From an uncultured Eubacteriales bacterium (GTDB lineage: Bacteria > Bacillota > Clostridia > Christensenellales > Aristaeellaceae), in the NCBI GenBank assembly GCA_900315315.1, contig OMYT01000003.1:1-64000 (forward strand): a stretch of 64,000 nt of DNA, in the 5' to 3' direction. The notes below the pieces were generated by a model. The model was not told the origin of the DNA, made no database searches, and saw nothing but the letters and a program-made list of their open reading frames with translations. Shown piece by piece: positions 52,092 to 60,915 of the stretch (position 1 is its first letter; every line of letters begins with the position of its first letter). Made by a program: the position numbers and the translations under genes.

Positions 52092-53111
52092 ATGACCATT
52101 ATCGTGACCGGCGGAGCCGGGTTTATCGGGAGCAATTTCGTGTTCCATATGCTGGGGAAGTATCCGGAGTACCGGATCGTATGCCTGGACAAACTGACCT
52201 ACGCGGGAAACCTGAGCACGCTGAAGAGCGTGATGGATAATCCGCAGTTCCGGTTTGTGAAGGCGGACATCTGCGACCGGGAAGCAGTTTACCGGCTGTT
52301 TGAGGAAGAGAAGCCGGACATCGTGGTGAACTTTGCGGCGGAGAGCCATGTGGACCGGAGCATCGAGGATCCGGGGATCTTCCTGCAGACGAACATCATG
52401 GGCACGGCGACGCTGATGGACGCGTGCCGAAAGTACGGGATTACGCGGTATCACCAGGTATCGACGGACGAGGTTTACGGCGACCTGCCGCTGGACCGGC
52501 CAGACCTGCTGTTTACGGAGGAGACGCCGATCCATACCAGTTCTCCCTATTCGTCTTCCAAGGCGGGAGCGGACCTGCTGGTGATGGCGTATCACCGGAC
52601 GTACGGGCTGCCGTGCACGATCAGCCGGTGCAGCAACAACTATGGGCCGTATCACTTTCCGGAGAAACTGATTCCCCTGATGATCGCCAACGCGCTGAAC
52701 GACAAGCCCCTGCCGGTGTACGGCGAGGGAAAGAACGTGCGGGACTGGCTGTATGTGGAAGACCACTGCAAGGCGATTGACCTGATTATTCATAAGGGAA
52801 GGGTCGGGGAAGTTTATAATATCGGCGGGCACAACGAGATGGCGAACATCGATATCGTGAAGCTGATCTGCAAGGAACTGGGAAAACCGGAAAGCCTGAT
52901 CACCTATGTGACGGACCGGAAGGGGCACGACATGCGGTATGCCATTGACCCGACGAAGATTCATAATGAACTGGGATGGCTGCCGGAGACGAAGTTTGAG
53001 GACGGGATTAAGAAGACGATTAAGTGGTATCTGGAGAATAAGGATTGGTGGGAAGAGATTATTTCCGGGGAATATCAGAATTATTACGAGAAGATGTATG
53101 GGGATAGATAG
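52092..53111 (+). CDS. rmlB: dTDP-glucose 4,6-dehydratase
   Basis: A 339-residue extended SDR starting [20 protein letters not shown]. It has [28 protein letters not shown] with the catalytic Thr-Asp-Glu, [14 protein letters not shown] with Tyr and Lys, and [20 protein letters not shown]. It makes dTDP-4-keto-6-deoxyglucose, the substrate of FdtA at 20667. RmlA, RmlC and RmlD are not in the window, so rhamnose synthesis would depend on genes elsewhere. GGAGGA upstream of ATG 52092 fixes the start; it has its own promoter. Confidence 0.95.
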   Translation: MTIIVTGGAGFIGSNFVFHMLGKYPEYRIVCLDKLTYAGNLSTLKSVMDNPQFRFVKADICDREAVYRLFEEEKPDIVVNFAAESHVDRSIEDPGIFLQTNIMGTATLMDACRKYGITRYHQVSTDEVYGDLPLDRPDLLFTEETPIHTSSPYSSSKAGADLLVMAYHRTYGLPCTISRCSNNYGPYHFPEKLIPLMIANALNDKPLPVYGEGKNVRDWLYVEDHCKAIDLIIHKGRVGEVYNIGGHNEMANIDIVKLICKELGKPESLITYVTDRKGHDMRYAIDPTKIHNELGWLPETKFEDGIKKTIKWYLENKDWWEEIISGEYQNYYEKMYGDR

Positions 53112-53810
53112 GTGCAAATGCTGAAGCTGCTGATCGTTATTCCGGCTTATAATGAAGCGGAAAACATTGAGATGGTGATCCGCGAGCTGGAGGAGACGGT
53201 TCCGGAATACGACTATGTCGTGATCAACGACGGGTCGGCGGACAGGACGGCGGAGATCTGCCGGGAGAAGGGATTTCCCATGCTGGACCTGCCGGTGAAC
53301 CTGGGGCTGACGGGCGCGTTCCAGACCGGGATGCGGTACGCCTGCGAAAAGGGATACGACGCGGCGATCCAGATCGACGCGGACGGGCAGCATGATCCGC
53401 GATACATTCCCGAAATGGTCCGGGTGATGGAGGAAGAAGAGGCCGACCTGGTGATCGGGAGCCGGTTCAAGACGGAGAAAAAGCCGCATACTGCGCGGAT
53501 GGCCGGAAGCACGCTGATCGAAATTTGCATCAAAGTGACGACCGGAAAACGGCTGACGGACCCGACCAGCGGGATGCGGCTGTACGGAAAACGGGTGCTG
53601 AAGCAGATGGCATACGGGGTTAACTTCCGGCCGGAGCCGGACACGATGGCCCACCTGATCCGCAGCGGGAACAAGGTGGAGGAGATCCAGGTGACCATGC
53701 GGGAGCGGACGGCGGGAGACAGCTATCTGACCATCGGGAGAAGCGCCCGGTATATGCTGCAGATGTGCATGGACATCCTGTTTATCCAATGGGTGAGAAA
53801 GAAGGAGTGA
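53112..53810 (+). CDS. GT2, polyprenyl-phosphate sugar transferase (DPM1-like)
   Basis: A 232-residue soluble GT-A protein: LLIVIPAYNEAENIEMVIREL, VVINDGSADRT, LGLTGAFQTGMRYA, AIQIDADGQHDPRYI with the DxD site, IGSRF and LTDPTSGMRLY. These are the motifs of dolichol/polyprenyl-phosphate sugar synthases, which load a sugar on a lipid for GT-C enzymes. It lacks the C-terminal membrane helices seen in longer forms; the small DUF2304 protein encoded next may supply the membrane anchor. The start is GTG 53112, or ATG 53118. Confidence 0.87.
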   Translation: MQMLKLLIVIPAYNEAENIEMVIRELEETVPEYDYVVINDGSADRTAEICREKGFPMLDLPVNLGLTGAFQTGMRYACEKGYDAAIQIDADGQHDPRYIPEMVRVMEEEEADLVIGSRFKTEKKPHTARMAGSTLIEICIKVTTGKRLTDPTSGMRLYGKRVLKQMAYGVNFRPEPDTMAHLIRSGNKVEEIQVTMRERTAGDSYLTIGRSARYMLQMCMDILFIQWVRKKE

Positions 53811-53817
53811 GGCTGCC

Positions 53818-54156
53818 GTGACAACCGCGATGAGGGTGATGCTGATCGCCGGATCCGTGCTGACGGCGCTGTATGTGCTGGTCCGGATCCGGAGAAACAG
53901 GATGCAGACCGAGAACTCCCTGTTCTGGATTTTTTTCTCGCTGATTCTGGTGATTCTGGGGATTTTTCCGCAGATCGCGCACTGGTGCGCGCGGGCGCTG
54001 GGATTTATCAGCACGGTGAACCTGGTTTATCTGGTGATCATATTCCTGTTGGTGGTGAAGGTGTTTCTGCAGGATCAGCGGCTGGCGAAGACAGAGGCAC
54101 AGCTGACGAAGATGGCGCAGACATATGCGATAGATCATAAGGACAAGAGTGAGTGA
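53818..54156 (+). CDS. DUF2304 small membrane protein
   Basis: A 112-residue protein with three hydrophobic helices (about 8-25, 37-55 and 68-88) and a C-terminal amphipathic coiled stretch (QRLAKTEAQLTKMAQTYA). This is the normal DUF2304 layout. DUF2304 genes usually sit beside polyprenyl-phosphate GT2 genes, as here, and are thought to be their membrane partner. The GTG start lies 7 bases after the GT2 stop, with GGAGTGAGG in between. It closes the plus-strand glycan region. Confidence 0.85.
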   Translation: MTTAMRVMLIAGSVLTALYVLVRIRRNRMQTENSLFWIFFSLILVILGIFPQIAHWCARALGFISTVNLVYLVIIFLLVVKVFLQDQRLAKTEAQLTKMAQTYAIDHKDKSE

Positions 54157-54214
54157 GGACCCCCTTCGGCCGATGTGTGTATATGATAACAATTATTGAA
54201 AGAGGTATTTAAAG

Positions 54215-56617
54215 ATGAAACGGATCAGGTCGTTTTGCAGGATGATGTGTATCACGATGATTGTCACGCTGCTGGTCAGCGGGGCGATGATCCCGACGGC
54301 GGCGCTGGCAGCGGCCAAGGGGGAATGCGACGCGTTCAAGATCCTGGACGCGGCCTGGTTCTATGTCCCTTCCACGGCAGCGTATTCGGCTGAAGTGATC
54401 GAATGGGCGGTTCAGCCTGCTATCAGTGCCCAAAACGGGAGCGAACCCGTAAAAACCTGCAGCATTGAGTTTGTCAGCGGCGACGAAGCACTGAAGAACG
54501 CGCTGAACTACAGAGTTATCACCCCTGAACAGGAAGAAGGCGCAACCGCTCAGGAGGATACTCCCGTACTGGAACTGTATGTGGACAACGATCAGCTGAA
54601 AGCCCCGGGCGATGCGGTTTTCCACGTCAAAGCGGAAAGCGAGCACTGCGTCGATGAAAGGGATGTGGCTCTCCATGTAATTTCCTGGGACGACCAGCCC
54701 CTCTTCCTGACCCGGGGAGGGCCGTACATCCTGACCGCCAAGATCGGGGATACCATCGAAAACCGACAGATCGCCGAAAGCGCGATCGATCTGCGGGATC
54801 AGGATATCATCGCGGAATTTGAAAAGGAAGGTATCACGATCGGCCCGGATCTCCGGAGAAACCCGCTGACCATGGTGCCGAGAGGCACGACCATCCTCAC
54901 GGCCTGGAGCAACATGTCGGAAAATCCGGAGGATTATCGGGAAGGATACCAGGTCCTGGATTACGGGGCTACCGACACGCTCTTCCGGTACGATAAGGGG
55001 AACGTCCGGTATGAGGATCAGGTGCGAATCGAGATTCCCGGCTACCGCATCGCCGGGCCGAAGACGGTTACCCCGGGAGAGACCGCGCAATACGCCATTA
55101 TCGAAGAGCCGGAAGGAGAGGGAAGGACCTTTGCACTGAGCGCCGAGGGCGAAGGCATCACGCTGGACGCTGACGCATGGACGCTTACTGCGGCGGAAGA
55201 CACGCCGGAAGGAACGAAATTCACCCTGACCGCGACGCCTTCGGACGGCGGGGACCCCGCGACGCTGGAGGGAAAGGTCAGCTCCGGCGTGATTGCGCAG
55301 GAAACGTTTGAAACGACTGATTTTCGCGAGGGATTTTCCATCCCCCTGCTGATCAACGAAGAAGCATACACCACGGGATATAACCGCTACAACGGGGCCC
55401 TGATCTGCGAGACAAAGGATGAGACGGCGCCGTACGTGACGACGCTTTCCTATGTCGTTCTCGGCCTGGGCCAGTTCATGGAGGATCCGGAAGCCGCGAA
55501 GCAGATTTACGAGCAGGCCAATACGGAAGGCCTGCAGATCACCACAGACGAGATCGTCGAGATCGACGGCCATCCGGCCCGAATGGTTGTCGGGAATGTG
55601 GATGCATTTTCGATCGGCCTGCTGTACTATGCCCGGAACAACCGGATCCTCATCGTACAGCTCAATTCCTCCCCGGCGGAAGAGACGACGACGGGAGACC
55701 TGCCGATGGTCACGGCGGCGGACATGAAGACAATTGTGAAACAGACCGGCTACGATCCGGCCAAGGCATCCGTCACTGTGGATGACATTCCCATTACAAT
55801 CTCGGCGAGGGGCACGGAAGACGAGGCAGTGCTTTCCGGCGGGCAAACGCTGTCGCTGACGGCTTCATTCGCCAATCCCGACAAGGTGAATGCAAGGGCG
55901 CGGAACAACACGATCCTGTGGGCCGTAACCGATACCGCGACGGGCGAAGCGCCGGAAGATGTGACTGTGGACGGAAAAGGTAATGTTTCCGCGAAAAAGA
56001 CGCTGGCGGACATCCGGAAGGTGGAAGTCACGGCGTTTTCGCCGATTTTCGGTACCTCCGCGGTCTATCCCATTACAGTGATCCCCTCCATTACGAAAAT
56101 CCGGACGGAGCCGGAAAGGGTGTACTTCTATGTCGGAACATATAAAGCTCAGACCGTGAAAGCCGTGGTGGAACCGGAAAAGGCGCCGACGACGGGCCTG
56201 ACCTGGAAAGCCAAGCAGGAAGGCATTGTGGAAATCACGGACAACCAGGACGGCACCGCCACGCTCAAGCCGCTCGCGGTGGGCAAGACGTCGGTGGTCG
56301 TAACAGAACCCGGAGGGAAAAAAGCCAAATTCAAAGCTATTGTGACGGAACCGGTGACGGAGGTGAAACTGAGCATCAGCGGGCGAAACAACCCGGGCTG
56401 CGCGGTGACCGTTCGGGAAGAACTGATCCCGAAAGGCGTCGGCAACAAGAACGTCGAATGGTCCCTGGACGTGGGCGAGGAGATCGCAACCGTTTCCAAC
56501 GGCATGGTCAGGATCAGCAAGGACGCACCGGTTGGCACGGTGATTACTGTAACCTGCACCGCACTGGGCGCGCCGGAACCGGTGAAAGCCAGCGTGCAGA
56601 TTAAAGTTGAAGAGTAA
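54215..56617 (+). CDS. secreted protein with BIG2 Ig-like domains
   Basis: An 800-residue protein with a clear signal peptide: basic MKRIRSFCR, hydrophobic core to about residue 28, and probable cleavage after ALAA near residue 33. The first ~280 residues are unrecognised beta-rich sequence, and a central region (about 365-500) has an alpha/beta look (IVEIDGHPARMVVGNVDAF). The C-terminal third contains Ig-like units of the BIG2 type (TKIRTEPERVYFYVGT followed by LTWKAKQEGIVEI, GTATLKPLAVGKTSVVV; then a second unit to the end). No sortase motif or anchor helix is present. It probably stays in the wall region through binding to glycan or to other proteins. A GAAAGAGG site precedes the start. 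Confidence 0.75.
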   Translation: MKRIRSFCRMMCITMIVTLLVSGAMIPTAALAAAKGECDAFKILDAAWFYVPSTAAYSAEVIEWAVQPAISAQNGSEPVKTCSIEFVSGDEALKNALNYRVITPEQEEGATAQEDTPVLELYVDNDQLKAPGDAVFHVKAESEHCVDERDVALHVISWDDQPLFLTRGGPYILTAKIGDTIENRQIAESAIDLRDQDIIAEFEKEGITIGPDLRRNPLTMVPRGTTILTAWSNMSENPEDYREGYQVLDYGATDTLFRYDKGNVRYEDQVRIEIPGYRIAGPKTVTPGETAQYAIIEEPEGEGRTFALSAEGEGITLDADAWTLTAAEDTPEGTKFTLTATPSDGGDPATLEGKVSSGVIAQETFETTDFREGFSIPLLINEEAYTTGYNRYNGALICETKDETAPYVTTLSYVVLGLGQFMEDPEAAKQIYEQANTEGLQITTDEIVEIDGHPARMVVGNVDAFSIGLLYYARNNRILIVQLNSSPAEETTTGDLPMVTAADMKTIVKQTGYDPAKASVTVDDIPITISARGTEDEAVLSGGQTLSLTASFANPDKVNARARNNTILWAVTDTATGEAPEDVTVDGKGNVSAKKTLADIRKVEVTAFSPIFGTSAVYPITVIPSITKIRTEPERVYFYVGTYKAQTVKAVVEPEKAPTTGLTWKAKQEGIVEITDNQDGTATLKPLAVGKTSVVVTEPGGKKAKFKAIVTEPVTEVKLSISGRNNPGCAVTVREELIPKGVGNKNVEWSLDVGEEIATVSNGMVRISKDAPVGTVITVTCTALGAPEPVKASVQIKVEE

Positions 56618-56675
56618 GATACAATTGCTTCAGCAATCGGAATATGCTGATACAACAGAAAGGGGAAATTCCATC

Positions 56676-59600
56676 ATGAAGAAACTGATCGCTATTCTGC
56701 TGACAATCGCACTGATGCTGGGCATGGCGGGAACGACCGCGATGGCGGCGGAGGAAGAAAGCCTTCCGGCGATTCCGGAAGCCAGCTGGACAGTGGACGC
56801 AAAGGGCAACGTGACCGTGAAACTGTCCGAAGGCATGGACCTTTTTGACACCGGAACGGCCTATGTCTGTCCCAAGGGCAGCACAGACGGCCAGGAAGTG
56901 GAACTGACCTACGACAAGACGAAGAAAGCTTTTGTCGGAACGGATGCTGCCGTGGCCGACGGAACGATGGCCATGATCTTCCTCCAAAAAAACAAGAGCG
57001 AAACGAAGAGCGGTAAAACAACCACCATCGATAACCACTATGATATCGAGTACTATACGACCGATAAGAGAGCAGGCAAAACGAGCGAGATCAAATATCA
57101 GAAACAGACCACGGTCAGCAAAGACGACAAAATCATCCAGGATGACAAATTATCTATTGATCATGATTACTGGTATTCCTTCGAGGGGATTCTCTACAGG
57201 GACAAGTATTCCGCGGCAGTGACAACCGGCGACGAAAAAGGAAGCACAACGACGGAAAACTATGAAGTCAAGCGTTACGACAAGTCCAGCGGCAAGTATA
57301 CCGAAAAGACGGTCGGAAAAACGATTTCTACCAGGGACGCGGACGACAATCTGCTGAGCGGGAAAGACAACTCCAAAACCTATAACGCCAAAGGCACCCT
57401 GGTGAGCACGGATGAATATGTTTCTGATGTGACTTATAACCAGGCCAAGGACGCCAGGACCATCAGGGAAAACGATAAGGAGACTACCCTTTCCGAAAAG
57501 GGGTACACAAAGTCTGTCAAGAAGACAGCGGAAGTCACCGAAGAGAAAAAGCCTGACGACGTATTTGAGATCAGGGCCTACAAGAAAGAGACCAAGACAA
57601 CCAACCGGGACGGGATCCTGGCGGAACATACGATCTACGACGCGACCTACGAAGCGGATGAAATCCCGGTCAAGGTATCGGAGATCCGAAAAACCTACAG
57701 CACGTATACCAAAGCCCTGACCGAAGAAACCGTCATCAACGGCAGCGAAAAAGATGGCGAATGGGCCTATACGGCGACGTTCACGGAAAACAACGACGAC
57801 GGATCGCTGCGCCGGAAGACGGTCAACACCTATGACGGCCATCCGGACGCCAAATCGAACCAGCCGATCACCGAAACCCACTACAACAAGGACGGCCAGG
57901 TCGTTGCGACGAAGGACAAGGACGGCACCTGGAAAAACGGCAGCGGCAGCGTCATCGGCAAGAACGTACAGAAGGACAGCACCAACTACGAGACTACTAC
58001 GGTCAGTTTCAAATTACGTACAGGCGAAATCAGCGGTTATACCGTCCAGAAATCCGAAGAGGCAACGGACGGAACCGTGACGATGACCCGCGTGACCTAT
58101 TCCAACGGCGAAAAGACGACCGACAGGAAGACCGTTTCCAAGGACGGCACCTATAAACGGTACGAAAAGGGCGTTCTGAGAGAAAGCCAGGAAACAAAAG
58201 ACGGCGTGACAGAAGTAAAATTCTACGATGTGAAGGGCAATCTTTCTTCTTCCATCAAAAAGGAAGGAGACACCACGACGACCTATGACTACCGCGGCAA
58301 AATGATCGAAAAGGAAGAAACGAAAGACGGCGTGACCACCGTGACCGAATATGATCCGGTCACCGAAAAAATGACCGGATTCACGAAGGAATACAACAAA
58401 GACGGAGACGTGACAGAATACTACGGGGCGGATTCCAAACTCCGCTGGTCAGAAAAAGCAACCTATGCAGACGGCAGAAAAACAACGGTATACTCCGACG
58501 CGGAGGGCAAGGAATTTGCAAAGACCGAGAGTCTGAAGCATGATTCCGAGAAAAATGAGAGCTCATGGACGGCACTGTATGACGGCCTGAGCAACATTAC
58601 GGATCTGGACGCCGGCGTTGCCAGCCTCGAAAAGACCGTGGAAACGCAATCGGAAGAAGGAAACATTGCCAAAGACACCTATACCTATACCAAGTGGGAC
58701 TCCGTGAAGGGCGAGAAGAAGAACGAAATGACCCGCAAGGTTGAATCTGTGACAACAACAGAGGACGGCAGGAAAGAAACAAACGTATACAACAACGGCG
58801 TACTGATCAGAAACGACGTGACCGAATACAACGACTACGACGACGAAGTCAAATTTACGAGGAAAGAATACGACTGGATCACGGGCAAAGCCACCGGCAC
58901 AAGAAAGAACATTTACCGGGGCATCGTCGACGAAAACGAAGACGACCCGATGCGCTATTACAAGCGGTATGACAAATACAGCAATCTGCAGGAATACAGC
59001 GCGACAGACAACACGGACGAGTGGGCCTGGAAGCATGCGTATTACGCAGACGGTACGCTGAAAGAAGAGTACTGGGACGACTACATGGACGGCGACAGCA
59101 GCTATACCGCGACCTACTGGCCGGAGGGAGGCCCGAGGACCGTATACAACATGTGGAGCAGGAACGAAAGCCGGTTTGTCAGCTACAACCCGGACGGAAC
59201 CTATTCCAAATGGTCCGACACGAAAGACGGCGTGACGAACACGTGGCAGTACAACTGGAACGGTGAACTGACCGGATACAGATGGAACGAGCAGAACAAG
59301 GACGACGTATACAGCTATGACCAGTATGACGCGGCCGGGAACCTGAGATACAGCTACAAGCTCGAGAGCGACCTGGCAGGCGGCAGCTTGACAAGCCGCA
59401 CCGACCCGGAAGGCAACAAATGGTCATACAACCATGAAACCGAAGAAGCGACGCTGACGCTGGCCAACAGGGGAAGCGGCTGGCAGGTGGCCGTCGGCCA
59501 GTGGTTCTATGTCGAGAACGGCAAGCCCGTTCAGGATGAATGGAGAAAGATTGACGGAGCCTGGTACTATTTCGAGAAGACGGGATTCCTGCGGACCGGT

Positions 59601-60566
59601 ATCGTATACGAAGAGAACAAGCCCACCAAGACGGGCGAGAAAGTCACCTACAAAACCTACGCGATCGACATGAACACCGGCGCGCTGACACTGGGCGGAT
59701 GGACGATGGTCAACGATCCCCGGGACGACGACGGGGATGAATACGGCTGGGCATTCACCGATGACAACGGCGAAGTGCTGACCGGATGGCAGAACATCGG
59801 CGGACAATGGTATTACTTCAGCGACGGCTGGACCTACGGAGCCGACGCACAATACAAGGAAGAAGTCGACTGGGCCCAGGAAGGGTTCAGAGGCTTCATG
59901 GCCACCGGCGCGGCAAAGGTATGGAACAGCGACTGGACCGACAAGCACACCTATTTCTTCCATGATGACGGCACATGGGACAACAGTCCGGGATGGAAGA
60001 TGGCTTATTTTGACGGGAATGTGGAATACCATTACTACGACCGGAAGGGCAACGAAGTAACAGGTTGGCAGAAGATCGACGGCGACTGGTACTTCTTCAA
60101 TGCTGACGGCGTGATGAAGAACGGCTGGGTCAAGAGTGGCGCGAACTGGTACTTCATGGATCCGAAACAGGGCGGCGCGATGGCGGCGAGCGGCTGGGCG
60201 GAAGACGTCTATGAAGGCTGGTACTACATGGATAAGAACGGCCAGTATCAGACCGGATGGCTGAACGACGGCGGCGAATGGTACTATCTGAAGGGCAACG
60301 GCGCGATGGCCGAGAACGAGTGGACCAAGTACGGCGGTTGCTGGTACTACCTGGGCGGCGACGGCTCGATTGAGACCGGCTGGGTGCAGGATCACGGCAG
60401 CTGGTACTACCTGAAGCAGGACGGCGCGATGAAGACCGGATGGGTCGGCGAGGGCAGCACCTGGTATTACATGGGCGAAGACGGCGCGATGGTGGCCGAC
60501 ACCGATGTAACCGTGGACGGCAAAACCTACCACTTCGACGAGACGGGTCTGTGCACCAATCCCTGA
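56676..60566 (+). CDS. secreted Rhs/YD-like repeat protein with C-terminal wall-binding repeats
   Basis: This 1296-residue protein has a signal peptide (MKKLIAILLTIALMLGMAGTTAMA, cleavage near residue 24) and a short N-terminal beta domain. A very long middle (about 100-930) is built from irregular Tyr/Asp/Gly units such as FYDVKGNLSSSIKK, TYDYRGKMIEKEE and TEYDPVTEKMTGF, reminiscent of Rhs/YD repeats. The last ~350 residues contain 8-10 choline-binding-type units (GWQKIDGDWYFFNADGVMKN, GSWYYLKQDGAMKTGW). No toxin domain follows the repeats, unlike classical Rhs proteins. The ATG at 56676 has an AAAGGGG site. A paralogue with a matching leader follows. Confidence 0.85.
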   Translation: MKKLIAILLTIALMLGMAGTTAMAAEEESLPAIPEASWTVDAKGNVTVKLSEGMDLFDTGTAYVCPKGSTDGQEVELTYDKTKKAFVGTDAAVADGTMAMIFLQKNKSETKSGKTTTIDNHYDIEYYTTDKRAGKTSEIKYQKQTTVSKDDKIIQDDKLSIDHDYWYSFEGILYRDKYSAAVTTGDEKGSTTTENYEVKRYDKSSGKYTEKTVGKTISTRDADDNLLSGKDNSKTYNAKGTLVSTDEYVSDVTYNQAKDARTIRENDKETTLSEKGYTKSVKKTAEVTEEKKPDDVFEIRAYKKETKTTNRDGILAEHTIYDATYEADEIPVKVSEIRKTYSTYTKALTEETVINGSEKDGEWAYTATFTENNDDGSLRRKTVNTYDGHPDAKSNQPITETHYNKDGQVVATKDKDGTWKNGSGSVIGKNVQKDSTNYETTTVSFKLRTGEISGYTVQKSEEATDGTVTMTRVTYSNGEKTTDRKTVSKDGTYKRYEKGVLRESQETKDGVTEVKFYDVKGNLSSSIKKEGDTTTTYDYRGKMIEKEETKDGVTTVTEYDPVTEKMTGFTKEYNKDGDVTEYYGADSKLRWSEKATYADGRKTTVYSDAEGKEFAKTESLKHDSEKNESSWTALYDGLSNITDLDAGVASLEKTVETQSEEGNIAKDTYTYTKWDSVKGEKKNEMTRKVESVTTTEDGRKETNVYNNGVLIRNDVTEYNDYDDEVKFTRKEYDWITGKATGTRKNIYRGIVDENEDDPMRYYKRYDKYSNLQEYSATDNTDEWAWKHAYYADGTLKEEYWDDYMDGDSSYTATYWPEGGPRTVYNMWSRNESRFVSYNPDGTYSKWSDTKDGVTNTWQYNWNGELTGYRWNEQNKDDVYSYDQYDAAGNLRYSYKLESDLAGGSLTSRTDPEGNKWSYNHETEEATLTLANRGSGWQVAVGQWFYVENGKPVQDEWRKIDGAWYYFEKTGFLRTGIVYEENKPTKTGEKVTYKTYAIDMNTGALTLGGWTMVNDPRDDDGDEYGWAFTDDNGEVLTGWQNIGGQWYYFSDGWTYGADAQYKEEVDWAQEGFRGFMATGAAKVWNSDWTDKHTYFFHDDGTWDNSPGWKMAYFDGNVEYHYYDRKGNEVTGWQKIDGDWYFFNADGVMKNGWVKSGANWYFMDPKQGGAMAASGWAEDVYEGWYYMDKNGQYQTGWLNDGGEWYYLKGNGAMAENEWTKYGGCWYYLGGDGSIETGWVQDHGSWYYLKQDGAMKTGWVGEGSTWYYMGEDGAMVADTDVTVDGKTYHFDETGLCTNP

Positions 60567-60626
60567 GGAGCGATCAAACCGTGAAACGCTGTCCCCATAG
60601 CGTTACACCGGTATAATTGGTTGCCG

Positions 60627-60662
60627 GGACCTGACGGAGCAATCCGCCAGGTCCTGTTTTTT
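60627..60662 (+). terminator. rho-independent terminator
   Basis: GGACCTGACGGA (60627-60638), loop GCAA and TCCGCCAGGTCC (60643-60654) form a 12-bp stem with one mismatch, followed by TGTTTTTT. It ends the transcript of the 56676 gene. Confidence 0.9.
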
Positions 60663-60834
60663 CGCAAAAACGAAATGAACGGACAAATTTCGTAAACGGT
60701 ATCAGATGCTGCCATTCCGCCTTCGAATTCAGGAAAATGACAGCAGTTACATCACATGTCCAGACAAATTTATAAAAATGACCCAAAGAGAGTACAAAAA
60801 ATTATAAAAAAATTGAAAACATGTAATATTTTTC

Positions 60835-60864
60835 TTGACATGTGTAACCGAAAGTGGTTAAAAT
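60835..60864 (+). promoter_or_regulatory. promoter of the second repeat-protein gene
   Basis: Perfect TTGACA (60835-60840), an 18-base spacer and TAAAAT (60859-60864); TTAAAA one base earlier would give a 17-base spacer. An AT-rich run lies just upstream and could be an UP element. The start codon is 52 bases after the -10. Confidence 0.75.
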
Positions 60865-60915
60865 AGGCATAGCAATCGGATTATACCGATAAAAAAGAAA
60901 GGGGAAAATTACATC

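Larger units (their letters stand above)
60567..60915 (+). other. 349-base gap between tandem paralogues
   Basis: It contains a terminator (60627-60662), then an AT-rich stretch (about 60770-60834) and a promoter (60835-60864). The last 45 bases before the next ATG resemble the 45 bases before 56676. No gene is seen. Confidence 0.7.

Noticed and set aside
51909-54014. 701-residue minus-strand open frame
   Set aside because: It lies antisense to the acyltransferase, rmlB and GT2 genes, which have clear motifs and ribosome binding sites; its own translation is rich in Arg, His, Pro and Gln as expected for a codon shadow.
54209-55846. 545-residue minus-strand open frame
   Set aside because: Antisense shadow of the signal-peptide BIG2 protein, with no ribosome binding site or recognisable motif.
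56676-60566. polymorphic Rhs toxin
   Set aside because: No conserved Rhs core end motif, no C-terminal toxin domain and no immunity gene; the protein ends in wall-binding repeats.
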